In this document: positions 53,401-64,000 of the stretch, one piece after another
How the letters are laid out: every line of letters begins with the position of its first letter
Numbering within the stretch: the stretch's first letter is position 1
Assembly: GCF_040807025.1 (NCBI RefSeq)
Contig: NC_090982.1
Coordinates: forward strand, 9,380,514-9,444,513
Direction: 5' to 3'
Length of the DNA: 64,000 nt
Origin: Struthio camelus
Taxonomy: Eukaryota; Chordata; Aves; Struthioniformes; Struthionidae
The notes under the pieces: model-generated
Told to the model about the DNA's origin: nothing
Seen by the model: the letters and a program-made list of their open reading frames with translations, nothing else
Databases searched by the model: none
Made by a program: the position numbers and the translations under genes

Positions 53401-54472
53401 ATTTATAAAGGCATTATTTTTCTTTGTCTATAAACCTCTGAGCAGGTGCAGAAACACAGGACTATTGTAACAGGAGTAACCATCGGGAAAGACCCTGGAC
53501 TGCTAGGATATAATCCTGCCATGGAATATTAAAACTGATTTACAGTTTCATCTTACAGCTGTGCACAGGGTGGAAAAAATGAAGGAATTGTCTTCTGCAA
53601 GAATGATTCTACAAATATTTGTATTTATGAGCCCTGGAAGGACTTCATTTTTTGTCACATGCTTACCTCAGTAAGGAAGATGGTTTATGCTGCATATTCA
53701 ATCTGATATTTCAAGTACCAGGAATGGTTCCCTGCTACCCACCTTCACTGTAACCTAGCACTGATTCCTTGGGTGAGATTAAGATGTGCGTTGCCTTCCA
53801 AACTTCAAAGACGTAATCAATTTGTGTTTTCCAAAAACTATAAAAGCTTTTTCTCTGTACTTGAAAATAGAGACTGATGAACTGATTTTCTTCAAAAAGT
53901 TAAAAAGAAGTGATAACCAGAGAATATATTGAAAAAGTCAGCATTAAAATAATTCTTCATGCACGTTTTAAATAAGCAGAAACAGTGGCTTAGAATTGAA
54001 AATCTATGAACAACATCCCAGCGGAGCAGCTTCAAGCGTAACAGCTACCTTTCTTCTGTTGACTTACAGTCAATAGGTTTAACACTACATTCACTTGCAT
54101 ATTCAGAATACAGATCTCTGACTAGGAAACCTGCATCTGTTGAAGAAAATAAACCACCCAGCATGGAAAAAGAAAAACAAAGAGTATACCAAAGCTGCAC
54201 AAAATCTTAAGTGCATATTCTCTTCAGACTGCAGGCTAAGAGAATGCACTTGGGACAACTCTGCTAACTGGACATTATTAAAAACAAATGAACAAACAAA
54301 GAAAAAACAATGCAATAGGTATGTTATTCAATACACTGAAACGCCATCAAGGGCTACCCATCAATCATGCTACCCTACCGTGAACCCCATCCTTTCCCTC
54401 AGATCACCCGCAGCCCTAGCAGAGTCAGTCGGTTTACACCTCACTTCTCCTCTGTCTGAGGGTCTCACTTAC

Positions 54473-54595
54473 CGATCCACCGAGAAGTAACTGTTGAACG
54501 TTGCAGTGCTTCGCTTTCAGGAAATTAGGTCTGAAGCACACTTTCCTCTGCCTTAAAGGGAATGCGTATTCCTGACACATCAGCCGGCAGCGAGC
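54473..54595 (-). other. Candidate 5' exon of KANK1 (approximate start)
   Basis: On the minus strand a TATA box is followed about 25-30 bases later by this stretch, which ends in the near-consensus donor GATCG|GTAAGTGAG (54473/54472). It contains an ATG (54569-54567 area, in GCTGATGTGTCAGG) whose frame is open for 36 codons up to the donor in phase 0. Spliced straight to the large exon that frame stops after six codons. Spliced to the 50389-50491 candidate it stays open into KANK1. It may be an alternative first exon; transcript start is inferred from the TATA spacing. Confidence 0.4.
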
Positions 54596-54617
54596 CCGGA
54601 GTTTGCTACAGAGAATT

Positions 54618-54625
54618 TATTTATA
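54618..54625 (-). promoter_or_regulatory. TATA box of a candidate minus-strand promoter
   Basis: The minus strand reads GAGTATAAATAAATTC, a full TATAAATA consensus. Upstream (54704-54718) is a CRE-like GTGACGTGA in a locally GC-richer stretch with several CCGGC/GGCTGG motifs. Downstream at the expected distance begins exon-like sequence with a strong donor. Confidence 0.4.
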
Positions 54626-57600
54626 CTCATTTGGAATTTCCTGACAAAATCCTGGTCCGCCAGCCGGCCAGGCAGCCAGCCGAGCCCAGCGCCAGTGTTT
54701 TCTTTCACGTCACTTCACCAGGCGGTAACTGCCTCAAACAGCGACTACTCGCAGAGGGTTAAACCCATGCACTAAAACAGAAGGAACTCTACCAAACTAC
54801 ACGCTAAAAAAAAATGCCTGTTTTCTCTGACAAGGACAAATCAAGAGGGACTTAAAATTAAGTTCAGAGGGCTTCTCTTCCATCCCCTCACCCCTTCCCG
54901 AGCCCTTTACCCCCACCATCTATCACTTCTCACTCCCACGGGGGCCCCGAGGGGTTCATTGATATAATCTGGGCAGAACAATTACCTCCGCTGCATCTTT
55001 ACCACGCTCTCTGCGATTCTGCCTATGTTCCACTCAATCCGCTTTTGTTTACTCTTGTCAAATGCAACTTATAATTTGGGAGATAAAAATAAAACGTTTT
55101 CGTAGGAAGTCAGAGACAGCTTTCTTTTCTCGGAGCCATGGCCAAAACACACAAGGCATCTTTCACACTAGTACAAGCACTTTTAAAACGCAGCGCAAAC
55201 CCACTCGATTTGTCCACGTGTGATCTTCTTCTTTTCACAAAACACTAAGTATAACTGAAGTAAAGATAATTGGAACTCCAGATGCAAGGATTTCGCTTCT
55301 CAGCATCAGAGATCCTCAAAGGCCTCTGTCCAATCTCTCCTCACCTCTGCTTACAATAACGGTTGCTGTGGTGTAGCTCAACAAGAACTCCAAAATCAGC
55401 CTCTCCCATTGACTGTTTACTTTAACAAGTATTATAACAGTCCTAAGACCTCGCAGGACTAAAGGAAAAGAATTATTACGCCGTCTTTCATCCAGATTCC
55501 TGGAAACAAACAGTAAAAAAAGAAAGATGTTGGCACGAATGTTGAAAATAATTTCCAGCGTCGTTGCAGGTCGAAGGAGTTGTGCTTGAGATGAAGTGGG
55601 ATCCTGCGCTGAAATAACAAGAGAGATGCCCAAGGCTTCCACAGCGCCTTGAGCTAAAACGGCCCAGGCTTCACTAAAAGTGTTTCCTGAACGTGTCTAG
55701 TGGCTTCAGTGGCATTTAATATGAAGCAAAGTAATATTTAAGACTTTCAGGCATTGAAGTTTTATATAGGCATTAGCTTTTGGTCTATAAAATAGGCCAT
55801 GCCCTCTGGGTAATTAACATTTATTTCCTTGAAGTATAACTCATTGACACACACACCATAAAACAGGAGTTCCCAAAATACAGTCCAACGAGGGTCTGTA
55901 GATCTAGCCATCTTGTTACGTCTATGGACCATAGAGGTACTGAATTTTAAATGAACTTTGTTTGGTTTAGTCTCTTCTCTAACTATACCACCCACAAGGA
56001 AAAGCAGCCCTCCATAAAAAAAAAAAGCAGCTTTGGGAACACCTTCTAGCAATCCTTTGAAGTGACTTCTAGAAGACAGACAGAAACTTTAGGGCAGCTG
56101 AAGCCCAACGCATACTTTCTGTTCATGGAAACATGAGCCAGAGCTCAGCCCTTGTAACACTGCCCACAGCCTGCGGCCACCGTTTTGTGCTCACTGCCCT
56201 TCTCAGAACAGGTCTTCTGGCCACGTATTTTGACCATTAAGAGGAACCAACCGTTTAAGGACATGTACTTCACGGCAGGACTAAATCATGGGACTAAATC
56301 ATTTGTGGGTATCTCTAGGTTGATAAGTAGGTTCTTCGCATCGGGAAGGGAAGAACATGAAAATACATGTCTAGTTCTTTTCTGTTAGAAAAAAAAGATG
56401 TGATGTCCAGGATAAACTATGAGAACAGAAGGTATAACCAAAATGTGTTTATCAAGAGTTAGAATTCTGCTCAAATGGAGAAACAAAAAAAAAAAAAAAA
56501 ACTTTTAATGATTTCATTTTTCTAAAAAGACAGCAAGATATCCTGTTTAGGGAAGAAAAATTTTTAGCAGCTGTCTCTACATGCTCCATCTGTTTATTAT
56601 TACTCTGTTTTTTCAAGGCCTTGACATCTGCAAGAGCCCTGCACCAAGTCATGTACCTTCAGTGGATCCTCCTCAAAGCTCTGTCAACTCAGCAGGCTAA
56701 AAATGGCCTGCCATAAATGCAAGCAAAAACCCAGAATATGTATCAGCTCTTCATCCCCAGTCCAGCAAGTAAAATATGGAGAAATATCTAGGTTGGCAGT
56801 AGTAAAATCTAAAAGCAAAGAGCATACCCTTATTTATTCTCTTGGCCTTTGAGACCATGATGGTGCCAGATAAACTCATTCTGCTACTGTTTACAATAGA
56901 AACAAAACTGAGGTCAGAGAACAGCTCCCTAGTGACCAAAAAACCTGACAGCAAATGTAAGAGTGGGTGTACAGGCAGCCATCCAGCTGGTAAATTCTTA
57001 TCTAAAAAGCAGGTTATTTCATACCCCTTTTAAAAACAAAAGGCTGGGAGGCCACAATGGATTTGAGAAAGACAAAGGCTATGGATGAGGGAAAGTCCTT
57101 TTAAAAACCCTGCCTCCAGGAGACCATTTCCTCGGTGTTGAGGTTAACAATAGGTGGAAAGAATGAAGTAATCTTTGCTGATTGCCATGATCTGGGGGTG
57201 AGGGGAGGGAGGGAGCACAGCATCTAACCAAATACTGTTACATTTATCTTCTTAGCCCCAAAATGGCTGTTGCATTTTGGTGAGGGAAGGATTTCCGTTT
57301 CTTTCCAGTTTTACCTTGCTGGATTTTGTTTTGGGAGAGAGGGGAGGGGTTTTGTTCGTTTTGTCTTTTTACAGCCCTTTAGAATTTGACAGCCATTTTC
57401 CACGTAATTTAAAGCCAGCTAGCTATGCTAGGTCAAACCATCCAGCCTACCATCTCCTCATCCCCAGCAGATGCCTCTGGAAGGGCACAAGGATAAAGGA
57501 AACACACAACCACATTTCTCCACTCAGCTTCCGGAAACCTGCAGCCCGGACACTTCCTGAGTCAGGGTGGTCAGGACAGTTTTCAGGTCACAGAGCCAAA

Positions 57601-60600
57601 CATGTATTTTCAGGGTAGCTGGCAGGTATTCGATAACTGATTTCAAAATGTCACACTGCACCTGGTGTATCAGTACCGTAAGGAGAGCTACTGGTCAAGT
57701 GTCTAGAGATGAAGTTGTGGATGATTAATCTGACAAACTGACTAATATAATACTCAAAACCTCCCTGCGAGAGACTGCATGCTACTGTTGAGATCTCTCA
57801 CCAGTTAACATCTACCCAGACAGAGGGTGCAACTGAAAACTCGCCCCATTTCATCATTAACTGCCCACTTGGTTTACCTCCGCACTCAATGAATTTGAAC
57901 TGCATGTTATTTTAAGTCCCTTGATCTCTACTCATCTATGTTTAGAAAAGCTTATGGAAAGAAACCTTATTGTAGGAGCTAGGAGACCATTCATTTTCAC
58001 TAAAATCCTTTTTACAGACAGCCAGGCATCCTTGCTTGCTTTTATTCAGGTGTTAGAACTGAGTCAGCTTGCAGCTCTGCTTGCAGCTCCCAGCAGAGCT
58101 TTGCCCGTCAGTCCTGCTTTCCCATTTTTCGAGGTGAAATTACACCATGAACATGAACACAAGAGGCAGGGAAAACTCTTGGCTGTAAAAGACAGAAACG
58201 CATTCTCAAATCTTGAAGTACGTGTACTGGCTTCTTATGCCACAGACAAAGATGCCAAGCTAGACTCGTGTCTGTGGGAACCCAAGTGCAGGTGCCAGCC
58301 TATCTGCTGTATCCAGCTGCACTTGAGAAAAACAAGCTGAGTCATTCACAGGCAGGTGGTTGATCCTGTCGGTCTGGAAGACATCCTACATCCATCAATG
58401 GTCACCCCCTATTTCCTTGCTTGAGATGAGGTGAGGGGGAAAGGAAGAAATTCATGCCTTTGCCAGGGAGACTACAGGCTCCGTGTGGGGGGGATCTCCT
58501 TGCTTTCTGCTCGGGCCAAGACTCTGCAATCAAGCACCATGAATTTATAATCACTAATTCAAAAATACTGCACTTCTGTCCCCAAGAACATCCTGATTAT
58601 ACACAAGGCTGAGGCTGGAAAAACTGCCACGTAACTTGGGATTACAACCCACTGGCAAGACGACACATGTCCATCATTGATGTACGACGTGAACTGATAA
58701 ACAGTGCACACAGTACATCATGTAACACTAGGATATGAAAAGGAGGGTAAAGCTGGAATGGAGCAGAATTGAAGTGGTTCACTTGGTTACACAGACAGGT
58801 GTCTCCCATACTTCAGGAAGCCACCACTGCGGTCTTCACGTGTCTTGTCCTGCAAGCGTACAGGCTGGGATGGCCTGACTAACCATGCAAGGGCTTGTAG
58901 AGCGGTGGCACCACTACAACTTTCCTCTAAAAAGGGGGAAGGAAGTAAATTTTCGGAAATCGCCAACAGCGCATGTTCCACAGCACTAATGACTGCTTGA
59001 GAGCGAAGCCTCTGAGCTTTAAAAGCAGAGCATGCTCTGGGGACGAGTGAGAAAAAGGCACTGAGCTCCCCAGGGACTGCACCCAGGAGGCATCGCTGCT
59101 CGTCCCACCGAGAGCCAGGATAAGTCCAGACACTGGAGAGAAGAGCCGGGAGGGATGTCAGGGAACAAGGAGGAGCATCTTGGCAGACACGCCGTCTTGA
59201 GAGTGGAGGAAGAGAAGAGGACTGCAACTAACGTTGGCGAAAATCGGCAGGGTGGTACAGTGGATGCACAGCCTCATGAGCGGATTCAAGTACTGCCAAG
59301 CTTGAAAAGTGCATTACAAGTATCTGTCTCCATGCACAAAAACACAAGGCAGGAGCAGAAGAGAATGATTACAAAATACTTTTTTTTTTAACCGTTTAGC
59401 TTAAAATATGGAAAAATATACCCATTTAAATTAGGAATCACAATTTCTGCTGCAAGGAGGAGAAAAAGGGGGCTTCTTAGAAGAAGAGGGAGAAAGGGCT
59501 TAGCCATGGATTTCTCAAGGTAAAAAAACAACTCCTGATCCTCCTAATCCCTTAAAACATGACTGCTCTGATCCTCTCTGTGCTTCTATCATATGCTAAT
59601 GTCACTCCGCTCTTCTAACCACAACTGTGCATTTTATTGTCTTTACTTGCACTGTACTGTTTTCCTGAAAGCTGTACTCTTTAGATTTCTCGAGCAGCAT
59701 ATATGGGCCCTTAAAGTTGACCTGTTTGCTAGGATTAGACCTGAAATTCCAGCAGCAAAGCTGCACAAGCGCACTGCCGTTTTATTAAAACTTCTGCAAA
59801 CCACAGGATGGTGCTCCAGGCAGAGGGGTTGGTTTTGTGAAGGGAAGGTAGGGAAGGGGCTAGGAGTACATCAACAAACATGCCCCTTAGCAATAAATAA
59901 CTGCTCCAGACCCATGATGTCTCGTTTACAGAGGGAGAACAATCTGTTCCCAATTATCAGTTAATTTGATCCTCTCCTTAATCTGACCAAACCTTCAAAC
60001 CGAGCTATTAAAACATTTTCCACCCTATCTCTCCCTCCCTCCCACCTTGAAGCAAGTACTGAAAGGTAATCCAGAAATATTACAGACAGGTCCTGTGTTT
60101 TTAAGGAGAGCAAAACACTGTTATGAAGGAAAAAAAAATCTAGGAAGATATGCTTTAAAAACCAGAAGATTTAATTACAACAACATTATAGTGTAAGATA
60201 ACTAGAGAGAAATCTACCGGGAAAAAGGAAATGGTTGTGAGAGAAACTAACAGTTACGCTACCTAACTCTACAGGGAATAAGATTTAAGTGGGGAAACAC
60301 GGACCGAAAGCATAAAAGAATACGAGGGGATCTTAACACACTCAGCTACCTCTACAACTTAATTTTACAGTCTGTGAGGACTTAGTTTTGTCAAAATCTG
60401 TACGAAAAGTCAAGTGAAGGAAAAAAATCACAGGAGACTGTGTCTAACAGAGATTGGCTACAGGCTATGAAGAGTTTTTTTAAAAATAAAGTCATTCTGT
60501 GGGGCGAAGAAGCCTTATCTGGACACAGTTGATTTGCTAAACCCCCAGACACTGCATGCTGCAACCTGCATCCCACCCCGCGGTGGGAATAGGCAACCTC

Positions 60601-63600
60601 CTCTTTTTAAGTTCTGAATTAAATCAGGGAAAGGGAGCAAGGGGAGGGTGGCCACAAGCAAGTTTCTATCCCCAAACTCTAAGCCGGCCTGATGAGGAGA
60701 CCCCGGCAGGAATCCGTGCTCTGCCACCACGGGGAGTTGTGTTTCAAGAGGAAGGAAACGGAGATGCAGCAGCAGCCAACGCCAACGTAGGCAGCCTGAG
60801 CGCTTTCTCAATCCCTAAAACCGCTGTGAAAACATGATACGGGAAGGGTTGCTTTTCTGTCATCTGTAACCCAAGGACCACTGAGGCAGGAAGGGGGAGG
60901 AGAGGGTGGCTGTCACCGCAGGAGCACCAAGGACTTCTGTCCCAGAGGCCATCCCGCAGCAACGCTGAGCCTAGGCTTTCTACGTTCACCAAACGGCAAA
61001 CAACCAGCTGTAATGCTACTATCTCCAGCCAAGCCGTTTCCTTTGGGGCCCAGATCCTTTCAAAAGCGGCAAAATCCCATCTTCTCCCCTCAGGCACTCT
61101 GCCAATCAAACAAATGATTCCCAAGCTGCTTTCTGCAGGCCTGGAGGAAAAGTCAGGAATACTGCAGAACAGGTTTTGGGGGAAAAAATACACACTCTTT
61201 TGGATTAAATGGTCATCAAGATTTGCTGAGTCATATATCCATATTTATCTTGGGAATGGGGGGAGGAGGAAGAAGATGCAGAGAGAGTAATTTTTCAAGG
61301 CTGGAAAAAAGTTTCTTGTGTTTTCCCTCTGACATATGGCTGCCCTGCTACAGGTCCTTGTCCCCACACAAGTCCTTCAGTCTGCTCCTTTACATGAGCA
61401 CCTCTCACCAGCCTGCTGTCACCTCAGGGCGAAGCAGTGACTTCCATCATGGGACCTAAGGGCTTTGCATCACTGTTAATCACCACCAGTTCAGTGAGAT
61501 GACAGGGTACCATAAGCATCAGGCGTGTCTGTTTCGCCCTCTCCCCGAGCGTTACTGGCTTTAAAACACGAGATCAGCACCTTTAGCTGCCTCTGGGGGT
61601 GCAGAGGGCCATGTTTCCCCAGGGAGAAGAAGTGGGCCATATGTGAAGGTCTGGATGCAGCCCATACAAGCACAATCAGACAGCTCAGGTGTGAAGAAAG
61701 CACAAGTGACTCCCTGAGCAAGCCTGCATCAGGGAAGAAGAAAAACAGTCTTCTGCCTAGGTGAGATGGAAGAAGTCTCTAGAAAGTGGCAGAAGATAAT
61801 CCAGAACAAGACAGATGGCCCTACGTAGACTGCAGTAATCTCTGAACCAAAGACAGACCAATTAAATCTGGTCTGTTTCTCACGGTGCTTCGTCCTTCTG
61901 CAAAGCATCAGCATCTTACGTGGCTTTGTGTCTTGGGCCATCTGCTTCCCAGCACATCCAATTTCCATTCCTAAGTACTGGTATATCTGGAAGGTACCTC
62001 AAGCAGACAGAGGGACTGCTAAGTGTCCTCAGCTCCTAAGGACACTGTGTTTACTGTGTCCTTTCAAACTCTCCTGCGCCCTCTCCCTGCCATCTCCAAG
62101 ATCAGGCCTGAAGGACAGTCTTTAAGCAACAACTCCCATGGAAAAGAAGAAGCATGATTCCTCTAGTGTCTGAGAAAGGCCGCTAAATAAGCTGGACTAA
62201 CGCAAGTCAATCCGTTCTCAAGCATCCTGCTGTGGCAGCAACAACACGCTTGGATTACAGGTATCAACTAGCTATTGGAGGAGAAACCATTATTAAGCCA
62301 CATAGAAAGTTGGTGTTAGCTGTGAGATCGCGTGCTCCATCTCCAGCCATCAGTCCTTAAGGCAGATCACCAGGCATCAGTGAGTGTACTGCAGCGCGCT
62401 CATGGAAATTTTGATAAGCCTTATGATAAAGCTGATGTGAAATCACAGGTGGCTCACTCACTCTTCTCCTCACGGATTTCAGGTCCCACCCCAGCTTGTT
62501 TTTAAGTCCTGGGCACCACCAGAGTGACTCACTAGATCACTCATAGGCGAGGCAGCAGCAGGATCCCAGCGACAACTGTGCATCCACGCAACACGAGCGG
62601 ACACAGCAATTCTGCACGCTCCCTCAATGGCAAGAGCGTCCCGCCAGCTGCCAAAATATACCTTCACAGCACACCTCCTGCACCACAGACACTGGGTGTT
62701 GTCAGACTCAGGCCCAGAGCAGGCCAGGAGAAAATCCAGTGAAAAGCACCCTCTCACCACACACTCCCCACTCAACCAAATTACCATTACTTGCATGGTT
62801 GATCTGATAAATACATGAACTCGCATGAACCCAGTCCTTCCCATCCGCTGAGCTACACGAACTTGGTGTGTTTGAACCTGCCAAGCTCAGGGTATCGGCA
62901 GCACAGCAGAGATACCTTGGTAGCACCTACCCTGCATGAGCGAAAGCAGCACCCGACTGACCACCTGGTAGCAACCAAACTCCTTCAGTTGCTAAATTCA
63001 ACAGCTCACTTCTGTAAGTTTCCGTTCATTGACTGAGGTTCTGCAGTTAAGTATGGGTGAATACTCAGCTATCGGTATTATTAGTAGCAATGGTCTGGTG
63101 CCCAGTACTTTCCTCTCAAGCTATGCTTCAAATCACTAGGCTGGAAGGCTCTACCAAAATCCAGTGTATATTGCCTAAGATTACATGCTTCACATATAAA
63201 ACTAACCATAGAAAAGACTCTAGTAACTTGCACAAACCTGTAACTAAAATGAAAGCATGTCCACAAACATTCGGCAAGAGTTCTTAGAAATCAATGCATA
63301 AGATGTATATGATAAAAAAGTATTCTAAGCAAATATGTGTGTTCTGTTTATTCACTTCAATAGAAAGGTTTAATAAGTCAACAGAGGTTTTCATAATACG
63401 TTATAAGAGTTGCCAAAGCATTTACACCCCACCAAATGAAAAACAAATGTATTAAATTTTTGGTCTTTGACTCCCGCTGAAGTTAGGATCTCTAACAACG
63501 TTAATTTAGGTAATGGCCTCCTGTAACGGCCTAATTCTCCGACTAATTGGTACGTAGGTACTTACTTCACTTAAGAGTGAGGAAACCTGCTCACGTAATA

Positions 63601-63679
63601 AAAATGAACTAGAGGACCACGCAGTGCTGCAGAATAACTGTCCATAATCATAATAATTAGAGGGACGAGTCAGGCTGCT

Positions 63680-64000
63680 GCATTGAAACCCACGCCCAAA
63701 ACCCGTTCGTATCAGTCACTGCAGCTCTGCGGTCACCGTCACACCGCGAGGTGATGACGCTGACGACGGTAACACCGAGCCACAGCCCAGATCGCGCTTC
63801 CACTGGAGGCTGGATTAGAAACCTCCAGAGCTCCCTTCCAAACCACAGGATTACAGAAACCATGGCCGGAGACTCCCTCTGCCTGCAGAGGCGCTAGGAA
63901 ACACCCGTAGCTGTTTGAAATCCCACTGGAAGATCGCCTACAGGTTTCGGCCCAGATTTTCCGAGCTCTTGGCTTAACCTGCCTTGAGAGAGGAGCAGCC
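63680..64000. promoter_or_regulatory. CpG-rich stretch at the right edge, possible promoter region
   Basis: CpG dinucleotides become dense here (about 13 in the 110 bases around 63695-63805), unlike the CpG-poor flank. It contains repeated TGACG motifs (GATGACGCTGACGACGG). On the minus strand a strong donor AGTGAA|GTAAGTACC lies at 63566. This could be the start of a CpG island and first exon that continues beyond the window. Confidence 0.35.

Larger units (their letters stand above)
50492..64000. other. Upstream KANK1 region: introns or 5' flank
   Basis: About 13.5 kb without a proven coding exon. Apart from the candidate promoter and exon at 54.5 kb and the CpG-rich right edge, I see only poly-A runs and unrecognised short open frames. 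In mammals KANK1 has several distant non-coding 5' exons, so parts of this could be transcribed. Confidence 0.5.

Noticed and set aside
55762..56052. 96-codon minus-strand open frame
   Set aside because: No recognisable domain, no donor or acceptor in a useful place; treated as chance.

Overview
The window looks like vertebrate nuclear DNA, most likely from a bird. It is AT-rich and non-coding for most of its length, with short exons separated by GT-AG introns. It has two CR1 LINE remnants, one of them a well-preserved bird-type CR1 3' end (about 3335-3762), and many poly-A/T runs and microsatellites. No bacterial or viral gene organisation is seen.

One gene is firmly supported: KANK1 (KN motif and ankyrin repeat domain protein 1), on the minus strand, running right to left. 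Ten coding exons from 44213 down to the stop at 16195-16197 were placed by hand. Every splice site is GT-AG and every junction phase agrees. Together they give 1,333 codons including the split first one, plus a stop. The large exon (41559-44213) carries the talin-binding KN motif, coiled coils and a long low-complexity linker. Exons at 31485-26197 carry a variable linker with a GC-rich acidic segment. Exons at 23515-17001 carry the five-repeat ankyrin domain, and 16257-16195 the short tail. A 3' UTR of about 0.9 kb with two possible poly(A) signals follows, ending near 15,260.

The first dozen or so residues are not settled. The large exon starts inside a codon, so a start-codon exon must lie upstream. 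The best candidate is 50389-50491 (minus), which has very good splice sites and the right phase, but its peptide does not clearly resemble the mammalian N terminus. Further upstream, a TATA box (54618-54625) precedes a short exon-like stretch ending in a near-perfect donor at 54473. This is a candidate KANK1 promoter and 5' exon. The right edge (about 63680-64000) turns CpG-rich and may be the start of another promoter.

The left 15 kb (1-15260) lies beyond the 3' end of KANK1. It holds one CR1 insertion and no gene I can support. In mammals and birds DMRT1 follows KANK1 in this direction, so this stretch is probably the KANK1-DMRT1 interval, which in birds is on the Z chromosome. That is inferred from gene order and not seen here. 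I did not find a clearly undescribed system. The most interesting points are the possible alternative promoter and N terminus of KANK1, the isolated GC-rich exon, a repeated short motif in the KANK1 linker, and a hairpin-forming repeat at 49.4-49.5 kb.
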